From: Prototheca cutis
Lineage: Eukaryota; Chlorophyta; Trebouxiophyceae; Chlorellales; Chlorellaceae
Assembly: GCA_002897115.2 (NCBI GenBank)
Contig: BCIH01000003.1
Location: 392,010-456,009, forward strand
Direction: 5' to 3'
Length of the DNA stretch: 64,000 bases
Both the position numbers and the translations under genes were made by a program. Within the stretch, counting starts at the first letter, position 1. Every line of letters begins with the position of its first letter. The notes below the pieces were generated by a model, which did no database searches, was not told the DNA's origin, and was given only the letters and a program-made list of their open reading frames with translations. Below, piece by piece: positions 1-11,900 of this stretch.

Positions 1-2981
1 AGGCCCCCGACCCTTTGTTGCTCCAGGCACATTGGCATCGCTGACTCGGCAGCCTGGGGCGCTGCGATTCCTGAGCGGTCTTAGGGTTTTAGACCTAGCA
101 TGCAATCCCGAAGCTCTGGCATGCGAACCCAGCGTCCCACCGCACGAAAGCTGGATGGCTCTGTGGCGGCTGGCGCCTCTGCAGTACCTGGACATCAGGA
201 ACACAGGCACGGCGGCAAACACACTAGCCGTGGCCCTGCACTGGCTGGTCCACGCCGCACCCCTCGCCAGCTCCACACGCTTTGGCGAGCTGGGACACGC
301 GGGGACCCTGTCAATGCTGCGCTGTCTGAAGCTGTCGGTGCAGGGTGCTGGTCTGCCTGAAGACCTCGCGTCGCTCGGTGCGATAGGAGTGGGNGAGGGA
401 ACTGGAGGTGCATCTGTACCCGAGCTCATGGCCATGTTTACGGCAAAGCTTGCGGTGGGACAGACAGGGTCCAAGAGATGGGTGGGTGACGTTGCAGGGA
501 TTACAAGGCTTGTTTATGGTAAGAGAGACTCCCAGTGGGGTGAATAGCATGCTCCAGGGCTTGGAATCTGTAATCCTGGGCCATGATCCAATGCATTGAA
601 ACCGCACACCAGCCATCTTTCACCCTCATCTATCAACCAGAAAACTTGCTGGTCGGGCTGATCGAATGTGCCCCTCGCCTGTGCCATCTCACTGTGGAAG
701 GCGGCGCCTGCGAATCGCTGCAAAAGGCNCTGGAATCCGCCTGGCACAGGAGGCATGCGGATGCATCCGGCACGAGGGTATCATCGAGAAGGCTGGAGAA
801 CAGCGGCCTTATTCTCAACGCCGCCAGTGCAGAGATCGACTACAGCACTATCGACCTGGCTGTGGCGCAGCACGTGCTGCCTTCCCCCGAGACGCCGGCG
901 CGATCCGAGGAGCGGAGGCTGGCTTCTGGTACTGTCCAGGTGTGTGCGCTTCTTCTGCTGGGTGTTGCTGGACTTGCGCGCGGCTGGCGTCCTGCTGTGA
1001 ACGTGCTGCATTCCCGCTGCTGGCACGTGGCCGTCCATTCATTTCCGCCGACCCCCTTCACAGACGCTGGAGCCACCGCCGTTCGAGCTCCTGGGGACCT
1101 GGAATGCTGGAGCCTCAGAGTCCCGGCCGAGCGACCAGGGTGCAGTGGCGGGGCCCTCGAGGCCACCAGCCGGGGTCGGACGGGCCGCGCCCCGCTTTCG
1201 GAAGACTGGCCTCGCCATGGACCTGTTTGACCATGGTACGATGGGGGGTGGTGCTTGATTGCTTGGATGGCATTGGCTGCCTACATGATGCGTCTTTGCA
1301 CTCTACTGTCAGCCACTGCTGTTTCACAAGTGAGCTGCTGTCTCATCTTGGGAGCACGAGGTGGCTCCATTTCATTGTCGGGTGTCCCGGTCTCCCTCAC
1401 AACAGTACATTCCGTCAACCGTGCCCAACAGCAGTACGACCACTCCGCCCAACCAACTGCCAACCGCCCCCGGTACAGGCACACAGGCGGTTTGCGTAGA
1501 CCCCTTGCCACCCCGGCAGCCTCAAAGGCCACGGGGCAGGCGGCGGCCTCGTGACGAGAACATGCTGTACCGCGGGTCGGAAGCCCTCCCTGATTTTGGG
1601 CAAGACCTCACGGATGCAGATGGCATGGTGCCCGTAGACCTGTCTGAAGACGACGACTCTGGCGAGGAAGAAGGCGAGGCGAGCATGCAAGCTGCCAGCT
1701 CTGGAGGGAGCGGGGGGTGGGACGCGCGGGAGGATGGACCACGAGCCATGGAAATCGACTCTCCGCTGCAGTCCATGGCTCCACTGGGCGGTAAACAAGC
1801 TGATGGCAATGGCGCATCTGCCATTCCCACCAGGGACTCGCAGCAGACAGACGGCCGGCCGGGACGGTCAACACAGCATCCAGCCACGGCTGCTGCCAAG
1901 TTTAGGTACAGATGTGATAAGCGGCAGAGGAATCGAGACAAATCATTGTGTGGGTGGGCGGGGTTGTTTGCGACCAGTTTTTTGCTTCTTGCCATGAAGC
2001 CATGGATGCTGGAGACATGCCTGTTGCAGAAGAAATGGTTTGCCCTCATCACGGGTTCAGAGTTGTATTTTTCATGGTGGGCAAGCACTGCCATCATTTC
2101 ACAGCATCAGATCCCTCGAACCCCCCCCCCCCATTGCAGGATTGGCGACGGCCAGTTTGATGATGATGATGTGGCCGCGCGAAAGTATGCAAGGATCATC
2201 CCACAAATGATCAGGTGCTGCTAGATGAGCCTTCTTTCTTTTTTTTTTGATTTTGTTGGGGGGGGATCTTGGTGCGGGGCACTCTGCTGGGGGGAGACAT
2301 ATATAGTCTCCACCAGCCCAGCACGACCACACTCACCGGGCACAGTTGCACGACGATCACAGGGCCATCCCAGCGGAGACCGACCGCAAAAGGGCGCGAA
2401 AAGCCTACAGTCAGTGGTTCAACATGGCATCAGATCCATGGGACAGGTGTGCATGAGGGTGTAGGAGTTGGGGTGTCATAGCAATGACACCTGGTTCGCC
2501 TGGCCGACACAATCCCCAAGCCAACCCAATCCCATACAGGCGGCGTTGGGTCAACCCGCGGCTGGACAGGGAGGATTCGCCCGAACTTCTGGGGTTGCTC
2601 AACCTGCTGTATGATCTGCTGGAGCAGCATGGACTTGAGCTGGACTTTCCCTTTCCAGGTCGAGTGCGGGGGAGAGGCAAGGAGGCCTTTCTGCGGAATA
2701 GAAGCAGCAACGACGCGGCCGTGCAAGATGCAGCTACTGTGCGAGATGGAACCAAGGACGACACATCCAGCATGCGTTCGGGTGCTGGCACCAAACCAGC
2801 CCGGCCGGCACCAGGCCCAGCGGCCGTCGCGAGCCCAGATGCTCAGAGCCCCATTCGGCAGATGCAGCGTGGCATGCAGCGGAGGATTGCAGACAGCGAG
2901 AGTGATGGAGGAGGTGCCAGTACAGACGAGGACTCTGTGTCTGAGGGCCAGCCCCTGGCTGACGTGTGTCCCGACAGGTGA
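1..2981 (+). CDS. Leucine-rich-repeat-like protein of unknown function, 5' truncated, multi-exon
   Basis: I do not recognise this gene. It enters from the left edge. The first exon (open to about 518) reads like leucine-rich repeats, with segments such as LRVLDLACN and LQYLDIRNTG. A second exon (about 613-938) continues this style (LVGLIECAPRLCHLTV). Later exons at about 1071-1233 (ending KTGLAMDLFDH), 1402-1900, 2150-2214, 2344-2450 and 2539-2979 are joined by plausible GT/AG signals. The middle is acidic and low complexity (SEDDDSGEEEGE). It is followed by a better ordered block: FDDDDVAARKYARIIPQMIR, then RARKAYSQWFNMASDPWDR, then a leucine-rich helical stretch. The tail is again acidic and serine-rich and ends at the TGA at 2979-2981. 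The compact RKAYSQWFNMASDPWD block is probably the conserved core. LRR identity is inferred from spacing only, and exon boundaries are approximate. Confidence 0.5.
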
Positions 2982-3570
2982 GAGGGGCTAGGGTACCAGG
3001 CCCGTTCTGGGTGTGAGGCTGCTTACGTGGTAGGAATGGAACGTCTTAAGCAGAGACATTCTGTCCCCTTGAAATTGGACAGCTTTTGCGCCTGCATACT
3101 TAATTAATTATGAAGACCATGCAATTTTCCATTCACCTTTCTGCAGCCAACCAGACGAACTGCTGTGAGCATGACGAACGGGAAGGCAGGCCACGACGCT
3201 TGGTTGGCACAGTCGTGTCGTTGAAACCAGGGCAACAGGCATGCGGTCTTTGCTGGCACAGGACGAACATCGCGACACCCTTATTCATTCTGTAACTCGT
3301 CATGTGATTTTATGGCAGCGTGGTGACATGAATCGCGGTTTTAGTGGTCTCCGCGAGGTGCGGAATGGCGTCCAGTCAAGACCCAGTTGGCGAGGATGGA
3401 TCAAGGAGCACCAAGCATTCTCAGACGAGGTCACAAGCGTATATGTATGTGTTCGATGTGCGGAAACGGGGCACTTGTGGAACAGAAGGGCCGCCAAGTA
3501 TTCTGGCGCAAATCCGCCGTCCGTTTATGTAAGGTGGAAATTGGATCGCAAATCATCAAATGACTTACTC
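2982..3570. other. Intergenic: 3' flank of the LRR-like gene and 5' flank of the permuted tRNA
   Basis: There is no convincing coding exon here. The stretch is more AT-rich than the genes on either side, with TTAATTAATTA near 3100. Presumably it holds the 3' UTR of the upstream gene and the 5' flank of the tRNA. A short open frame lies at 3747-3959, downstream of the tRNA, after a possible splice acceptor near 3799. It matches no family I know. Confidence 0.4.
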
Positions 3571-3594
3571 GGCCTGGTCTCCCAGGCGCAGTTG
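3571..3594 (+). promoter_or_regulatory. Leader of the permuted tRNA: hairpin and splice-site helix partner
   Basis: Bases 3572-3588 can form a hairpin (GCCTGG, TCT loop, CCAGGC). Alternatively, GCAG at 3588-3591 can pair with CTGT at 3672-3675, one pair being G-U. CAGG at 3583-3586 can pair with CTTG at 3679-3682, again with one G-U. Together with the anticodon stem this makes a bulge-helix-bulge-like fold. In it, the AAG bulge (3676-3678) would be cut after A3677 and the TTGA bulge (3592-3595) before A3595. That is how a tRNA splicing endonuclease would circularise the precursor. The pairing was done by eye. Confidence 0.5.
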
Positions 3595-3677
3595 ATCTGT
3601 AGGTCCCCAGTTCGATCCTGGGAGGCCGGAGTGCATAATCCGGCCTTAGCTCAGTTGGAAGTAGCGACAGACTGTAA
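3595..3677 (+). tRNA. Permuted tRNA-Tyr(GUA): 3' half precedes 5' half
   Basis: The mature tRNA is split and reversed in the DNA. The 3' half (3595-3630) comes first: base A38, anticodon-stem strand TCTGT (3596-3600), variable loop AGGTC, T arm CCCAG-TTCGATC-CTGGG (3606-3622), acceptor strand AGGCCGG (3623-3629) and discriminator A3630. A 9-base spacer follows (3631-3639). Then comes the 5' half (3640-3677): acceptor strand CCGGCCT (3640-3646), TA, a D arm containing TAGCTCAGTTGG, anticodon-stem strand ACAGA (3667-3671), CT, anticodon GTA (3674-3676) and A3677. All seven acceptor pairs, five T-stem pairs and five anticodon-stem pairs are Watson-Crick. Reordered, it gives a 74-nt class I tRNA. 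C1-G72 and A73 match the known eukaryotic tyrosine identity elements. The internal B box therefore lies before the A box. No normally ordered copy is seen here. Confidence 0.9.
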
Positions 3678-3691
3678 GCTTGAGATCAATC

Positions 3692-3696
3692 TTTTT
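3692..3696 (+). terminator. RNA polymerase III terminator of the permuted tRNA
   Basis: A run of five T, followed by a second run at 3699-3703, begins 14 bases after the end of the 5' tRNA half. This is a standard Pol III stop. It supports a single transcript covering leader, 3' half, spacer, 5' half and trailer. Confidence 0.75.
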
Positions 3697-4034
3697 GCTT
3701 TTTATCCTTTCGGCTACCTATATTTTCCCTTCACGAGGGCGAAGCCATGGTGTTGATATCAGGTCAGCTCATCCCACACACTTTTTTTGTGTCTGTTTCA
3801 GTGCACCATGGCAGGAGGGTGTTGAGACGACGGGGGGCCAACCCTACGTTTGTCACAGCAAGGAATAACGCCAGGCTAGCAAAAGAGCATTCGCGGCTGC
3901 AAACGCACAGGAAGAAGCAACAAGAGCTAGCGTTCACTTGCAAAAGCAGGGTTCATTAAGGCTTGTCGTCCGGAGGAGCGCAGGGTTTTTGGTCCTAGGG
4001 GCACGATGCCAGGTTGGCTGCACGGCTGCAGGGC

Positions 4035-7000
4035 TCACTCCACCTTTTCTCGTTTTGTGAGCTCAAACATTACGGCCGGCAGGCGATAGATGTTGATCAG
4101 CGCCCAGTACAGCTCCTCTTCAAGTGCAAGCTCGCCCTCGGCCCGTGCGATGTAGATGTCCTGCAGCAGATTGGATGAAATGTAGTTGTTTGGTGGTGGA
4201 CAGTGTGTCGGGGCACCCAGATGAATTCCCACGGGTCCCCACAGAACAAAGGAATCGCCACCATCACCCACAAAACAAAGGAAAAAAAATCAAAACTCGC
4301 CTGACAGAGGGCAGCCAGGCGGCGCGTGTTCGGGAGGTCCTCGTACGGGATCCTCATGCGCAAGTTTGTCACTGAGAGCCGCAGGAAGCGCCCGATGCCG
4401 TAGACAAAGACGGTGTACAGCCCTGCAATGCCAAATTTGGACAGCGTCTGCCCGATCAAGCCGCCCTGCACCCGGTCCAGTATAGACACCAGCCTGCATT
4501 TTTTCAATCAGGGTTGGGGTGGGCGGACTGGCCGTCGTGCAGTCGCGCATGCCTTTCCCCCTGCCAGACCGTATGTTGGCCCTGGCATACGCGTGCGACT
4601 CTACCAACGTACTGGGGTCCGTGGAAAGAGCGGGTGCAGTGTGCCTTGGTGGTGTCCTCCATGGGCCCGCCCTCCTCGTCCACCAGACCGCAGTCAAAGT
4701 GCCACCACGTGCCGCCAGCTGTCCCTGGCTCGTCCTGGCCCAGACTCGCGTTGCACGCCACCCACTGGCTGTTGGCCAACGAGCTGCTCGTGTCCTGCGG
4801 AGGTTTTGTTAGGGTTTAACATTTGTGCAACAATTGACAGTGCAGCTGCTTGCCATTATTGGACCCCACCCCCGCGGATGGACCCACGATGCTCAAACCA
4901 ACCCCCCGAACTCCCCCTCAGAAAGGAACGTACGGGGAGCGAGGTGTCGGTGAGGAGAGGCTGGCTGGCGCACACGTCGCCTCGCATCCGCCAAAACCGC
5001 GGGTAGAGCGCCACGGTATCGTTGGTGTCAGGTCCCTGACCCCGGCGTCGGTCCAGGGGGACCGGTTCGGTGCGCTTGCCGTTGACAAGATCCAGGAGCC
5101 CCGCCCGGCTGCGATTGCCCAGGTCGAGCAGGGTGATGCCCGAACACACGGGTCCACCGTGATCCGTGGGCGGAGGCAGGTTTCGCTCCATGGTCCACCC
5201 AAAGCTGAGCTGGGCCAGGGAAGCTTCGTCTTCCAGCAGCCCAGCCAGCGATTTCCGGCCTGGACCCGGCAGCTGCCAGTACACATCAGCATCCTGCATT
5301 GTTGTGGGGCTTGGTTTGGGGTGAAGAGGGCGGTGGCATCCATGAATCGCTGACGCCATGTTCTCCTTCCGCGGGCATTGATTTACCCGGGGGGAAATAA
5401 AAACAAGAATTCCAGCTCCCAGCACGCAACAACTCTCTACCGGTGCGGTGCAGAGGAGCTGGAACTGGGCAGGCTCGTAGTCGACCATCCCTGGGCCCAG
5501 CGCAGCGGCAGCGCCGTCCCAGGTGGTGCTGAGTCGGCGGTGACCGACGCTGAACAGCGGGAAGCTGCGCACGCTCCCCGCCGCGGCCCCGGGCGGCGAG
5601 CGGCCCACCAGCGTCGCATTGACCGAAAACTCTAGGACTGTGGGCACCTGGTACGTGGGGTTGCCCGAAGAAAACACCAGCAGGGGTACCCACAGCAGGA
5701 GCAGCAGCCCAATGAACAGCAACGTGCCCTGGAAAAATTTGAGGTAGCGTGGCTGGCGCTCGCCGCGGCGCTTGGTGGCGCGGGACCGATGGTTCACCGC
5801 CACAAAGTACAGACTCTGATTGATGTCCTCCAACTTCAACCAGTCCATAAACCTGCATTTTGTTTGTTGTTCAGTGTTTATTGTTTGCTTGTTCGTTTGA
5901 TACCGCTGCAGGCCAGTGGTGTGCGTGCATACACCATGCACTCATGTCACGCTGTCCAAGAAAAGGCACAACCCCAAACTCCCCGCTCGCTCACGTCAGC
6001 GTGGTCGGGGTGCAGGACCAGTCCAGCAGCTGGCGGAGTTCATACAGGAAGGGCACCGCGATGAACACCTGGTAGCACGCCGCACTCACGGCATTCACCC
6101 GCCGGCCAAACACACACGTGTGCCGGCCCATGCCATTCCTGCAAGAAAAGAGGTGAGCAGAAGTAGCGAGATGGTGCGGACGAGCGGTGTGGAAACGGGA
6201 GCAAGGAACGCAGCTCATCCGTCCCGATGTCCCCCCCCTCCGCCACCCACACCCACACCCACACCCACACCCACACCCACCCACCCACACACACACACAC
6301 ACACACGTGCGCGCGAAAAAGCAAATAAACCCGAGTGTAATGCACCTGTAGCTCGCGGGAGGGGGGTAGCCCGACCGCAGTTGCAGGGAGGACAGCGCGA
6401 GCGACACGCAATTGAGAGCCATGAGCATGCGCAGGTGCGCATGCGCGGTGGCGCTGGTCGCTGGCGACCAGAACAACGACATGCAGTACGAGGAGAAGAT
6501 GCCCAGTTGACTGCATGAATGCGGTTTTGGGGGGAGGGGAGGTTTGGAAGGGACACTGGCAGTTGGGGGCAGTTGACGTTTGGGGGCATCATTCATCCGT
6601 GTCTGGCACCACCACCACCACCTCAGGGCCCCCCCCCCCCTCCCCCCCCCAAAAAAACAAAAACAAAAACAAAAACAAAAAACGAACTGCACAATACATG
6701 AATAAAGAAAGACTCACGTGCAGAGCAGCAGGGCCTTGCCCAGCGGGCTTCCCACGGTGTAGAACAGGCGGTCCAGCACGATGAGCATAAACAGCGTCAT
6801 CAGGGTCACCAGGTAGCCAAAGGGAACCACATGTTCATTGGTAATTTCTGTGTTGTTTTGGGTTAGGGCAGTGAGGGAACGGGTTGAACACTCGCAACAG
6901 GCAGCTTCTGTTGGTTTGTATGTTGAGGTCCAAGATACAAATTGAGATCCGGACCTAGAGCGCCAGCATCCCCCCCCCCCAACCCTGGAGCTCACCGGAA

Positions 7001-8880
7001 AGGCTCCTGGCCGAGGAAACCACCTTGTTGTAGAACAGGGCCACGTAGATGAACACCACAAAATCCACCACCGCCGTGAGTGCATACCTTTGTGTTTTAT
7101 TTCGGGAATTACGAGAGTGAGTGCAGTTTTGGTTGTGAAGGGGAGGAGGAGAGTTGGGTGTTGAGCTCAAGTGCCCCCCCCAATTCACCCCACCACTGAA
7201 AAAGTTCCACTACCCAGCAAATAAGCAAACCGATGTTATCCAAGCTCACCAGTCACGGGATTGGCGACTGTGGTGCTCAGCGGCCAGAAGCTCAGGAACC
7301 TCTGTCATTCTGTCGCTCTTGCCAGACACATCGCTACCCTTCCCTCGTGCATTCACGACCTCCTCTTCACCCTTCCCACGCTGCACTCGCAGCCTCTCCT
7401 CAAGCAGGACTCCACAAACGAGTTCGCCGGGCTTGACGGCCGGCAACGGCCGACTCCGCTCGCCGCTGGGGAGACGAGAGGGCCTTGCCGTGACTTCTAC
7501 CAGCACCGACAGCTCGTCCAGGGTCCCTCCCGCCGCCGGACTCAGCACGGCAACATACTCCAGCTCCAGCGGGCCCACCTGGGACAAATCCAAAGCCCGC
7601 CCCTCATCCCTATGGCCAGGGCCCGTGGTTCCCGCTTCATGCCTACTCCCGACGGGCTCGGCAAATTGCAAGCTCTCTAGCGTCTCCGACAAATTCTCTG
7701 GCGGCGGCGGTCGGCGTTCGGGCGAACTCGGTGGCGCAGTGCTGCCTGCGCCACCAAAATCGCCCTCGTGGATACCACTACTGCTGCTGTTGCTGCTACT
7801 ACTACCACTACTGGAGGAGTGGTGGTGTGGGCTGTGGTGGAGTGCCTCTGGATGCATTTGCCCGAGAGCCGGCCCGTGCGGTGCGGGGGACCTCACGGGC
7901 GCAATACGGGCAGCAGGTGCTGTAGTGCCAGGAGCAGCACCACCGCTTGTGCCATAGCCCTCCGTCCTCCCATTATCCCGCAGCCTTGCAGCCTTCACAT
8001 CGGCCTCTCGGCGACCGTCCAGCAGCCGCTGGAGCCAGGCCGTGGCAGCCTCACCCGCTGCATCGTCCGCCGCTTCGTTTTCCTGTTTTCCAATCCGCAG
8101 CGCGGGCGGCACGTGCATCGTGGCGATGACAAAGTACGGTGGCCGTTCGCTGACGGTGCATGTCTGCAGCACAAACTCCGCTCCCGCCACGCATCCGGCC
8201 TGGAGCCTTCTCCGCAGCGTGGAGTGGAACGACGGGGTTGGAAAACGTGGCGTATGACTTCCGGCCAGTTGTTCTCCGCCCCCTGTTCCAGATTCGATGT
8301 CCGTGGGCACTCCACTGTCCTGCCCGGCTGCTGCGCGTCCGGGGTCTCCAGTGCTGCCAGAGCCGTAGCCGACCCCTCCAGACTCCGGCAACGCTCCACT
8401 ACTGCCGGGCTGGAAGCCCAGGGTGTAGTTGTGCATGAGCGTGACGAGGTACGTCAGAAACAGTGGGATGCAAGCCAGCGAGTTTGTATGGAAGCCAACC
8501 ACCTCCATCCTGTGTGATTGGCGAGAAATGCCGCCGGTGGGGCGGTTTAGTTTGGTTTGTGGAAAGGTGTTTTTAGGGATTTCTGCCTGCTCAGGAAAAG
8601 AAAGCCCTCAAACCCCAACAGAAAAATTAACACACACACATATATAAATCAACGCTACACACCTGAACTGGAGTTCTGACGAGATAAAGGGGCATCCCAG
8701 GTGGACAGGGATGTGATAGGCATACTGCACGATGATGATCAGCTCGCTATACACCAGCATCGTCTGCATTGTGTGTGTGCGGGGGGGGGGGGGGGGCGGC
8801 AATGTTGTCCTGCTGTGGATTGCCTCTTCTTTCTCTGGACCCAACTGCCCCCGCCACCACCACTTGCGCGCGCGCGCGCG

Positions 8881-8915
<35 letters not shown>

Positions 8916-11900
8916 TCACCCGCCAGAAGTAGGGGCTGGGCCGAGTGGCACACAGGGCATACAAAAAGGTTGCAGCCGGGAAGAAGAGGGACACCAATGA
9001 GTAATCGGCCACAAACACGGCGGCATAGCAGACATAGGCCAGCACCGATTCGCGGTCCATGCGCCGCAGCCGATGGCCCAGCCAGGCCGCCAGCCTCGCT
9101 GGCAAGCTGATGCGGGGAGGTTGCGGGGCAGGAGGTTCTGGTTCGGCATCAGGACTTGGATCCACCGTGTGCGGCTCGCACGGTCCCACAGCATCCCCGG
9201 GGAGGGTCACCTCCTCCTCTTCCATCCTCGCTTGGTTTGTCGGGGTGGCATCGGTGGGTGCAGCCATGGAGGGTCTGTCGCCATTGGAGATGGAACTGCC
9301 AACGGGTGCATCGGCTTTAGAGCCGGCGCCTGCACTGCCAATGCTCACAGCAGCGCTTGGCAATCCCCCAAGCCCAGCATCGCTCCCGCCATGGCTCGGC
9401 CCACCACCCGCAGAAAAGTATGCCGAAGACGCCTCACTCGACTCGCTGGCACGCCCGGATCTAAGTCCTGGAGCAGCGCCAGTTGGCGCAGTCTCCGGCT
9501 GTGATGCCCCGGCTTGTTCGGTGATCCGGGTATCGTTGCCATGTCCCTCGCCGGGGCGCCGCTCGTCCTTTTCTTCCCTCTCCTCTTCAGCAGCCGTCGG
9601 TTCTGGCGGCCAGACATCCTCGACTACAGCTGACAAGCTGTCAGCATCCGTGGGCTGCTGCTCTGCTGCTTCTTCCTGCGGCTGCGTCTCCAAAAATGCA
9701 AAATCCAGTGCCGTAGGCGAGACCTCGACGCCAAATGCCGAAAACTGGGACGTCACACTCTCCTTGAGCCGCGCGACGCGCTGAGCTCGACTGGCTCGGA
9801 GCCGGCTGGCCTCCACCGCTGCGGCAGCCTGCTCCAGCTTCCACTCAGCCTCCCGCTCGGCCAGGGCGCGCTTGTGCGCCGCGTCCTCCGCCGCCACCAT
9901 GGCCATCACCCTGCGATATGTCTGCGTAGCGGACAGGTGCGTCTGGAGACGGATGAGCACCCAGAGCACCACATCGGCCGTGGCGGCACGGTGGCCGCCG
10001 CCCAGCAGCGAGCCGCCGACAACAGGCGTGCGGTACAGCCCCAGCAGGTGCGCGATGTTGCAGGCCTCGTCACCCGGCCCGTCGTCGCCCTCACGCCAGC
10101 CTGCCAGTGCGTCAAAGGGCGTCTGGTATGCCAGGGTCACTGCCAGAACCAGCATGTTGTACAGCGGGAGCCACCAGTAAGTGCTGGCTGGATCGGTGCG
10201 GAGGGCCTGGCGCTGCCGGAAGAAGAGCAGGGCCAGGGCAAGGTACCCTGCATGGATGATGTCATTCTCCAGCGTGCACAGTGCCACCACTGCCACCAGC
10301 AGGAACTCGAGATAATATCGATAGACAAAGAAGCGGGTCGTGTCGGCCCAGTGCCATCGGGGCCGTGCCTCTAATGTAAGCTCCGACCAGAGCCGCGAGG
10401 CCTGGCCTTCCATTCCGGGGTCAACATCTGACCACGCGGATGAGCTGTTGCCAGAGCCGGCGCCATGTGTCCCCCGCAGCGACCCCGTGCTGATGCCACC
10501 GCCGGGCAAGCGATACATCGTTCCCCTCAACATTGGCCTGGTGGCCTCCGATCCGCGCTCCGGTCCGGCCCCGCCACGAGACAGGGTTGGGGAGCCGGGG
10601 CTTGGAAATTCCGGGCTGGGAAATTCCGGGCAGGGAAAAGTGGAGGAACTCGGGCCACTGAAGCTTGGCGGACAATCGGGCCTCGGCGGTGCCGGCGCGG
10701 CACCTTCACCGCCGCTCGGTTGCCGCTCGTGCTCGTGAGCCTTGCGCTGCGCACGCTGTGCCTGTCGCACAGCCTCCTCGTTTGCAAGCCAGCCGGCATA
10801 GTGCATCTGCAGCACGGCCGTGCCATAGGCGAGAAACAGGAGCCACAGTGCCCCAGGGTCAACGTCGGCCAGGCCCAGCCAGGCGAGCACGTCGCGCCTG
10901 GAGCTGGCCGACGCGCCGGCACTGGGAAGAAAAGGAGGCGGCAGCCCCACGACCACAGCATATTCGCCCGCGAGGACCAAGGCAAGCACGGGAACGAGCA
11001 CGCAACGCCAGTAGTGCCCCCGGGAGCTGCCTCCCAGTGCCATGGCTCCTCCGAGCAAGCTGACAAACACAAGCGACACTGCAGTCGCCGACTTGAATGC
11101 GGCCAATAACAAGAGCAGCAGGCTCAGGTCCATGTTCCACCGCTGCATGGCCGAGATCATGTTGCTCTCTTATTGTTACCATCATCGACGTTTCAATCTG
11201 CTTTCCAGTCGGGTTTCCAACCCAATTGTGTGCACATAGTGTGGAAGAAACATGCCCTAATACAAAGAAGACTTCCTGCACATTCGCCGCACCTGCCAGG
11301 CACTCTCGAGCCAGTTTTGAGCCGCAAATCGAAAGGCGGTCCACTGTTGCATAGCCGCCAGTGGCGGTGGGCGCAGGGCTCCGACTCCGGCTGCTCCACC
11401 GCCGGCGCTGGTCCGCGACGCCAGCCGCGCCATGGGCGATCTGCCACGCTCGGGGCTGCCGATACTGCCGGCGTAGCGACCACGCAGATGTGGCTCCAGC
11501 AGCTCCTGTTGGTGGTGATACTGATGGTGGGGGGCAGGTGGCAGTGGCGCACGTGGCGTGGCCCCAGACGCAGCCTCAGGAGCCCGTGGCCAGTCGAGGC
11601 TGTCCAGGAAAGCGCGGAACTGCCGTGACATCGCAGCACGGAGCTCGGCTGCTGCCGCAGCAGTCGCAGCCACCCAGCTGGCGGGTTGTGCATGCCCGGT
11701 GCCCGCACCTTGCATGCCATTCCCGGCGTGGTCCCCCATGAATGCCCGGGGCGAGAACAGCGGCCCAGCACTGTCATCCCCCCGGCCGCCGCCGTTGCCC
11801 GCCAGGCGAGCCGCCGACGCTGCATGCCGCAGGTGCGGCCGGTCGAGCTCGGGGTCCAGGCCCGGCGACGCATCGCGCGGTGCATATTCGTCCCCGGGTT

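Noticed and set aside
3747..3959. 70-codon + frame downstream of the permuted tRNA
   Set aside because: No family match, and it begins within a likely Pol III/3' flank region. A possible splice acceptor is the only support.
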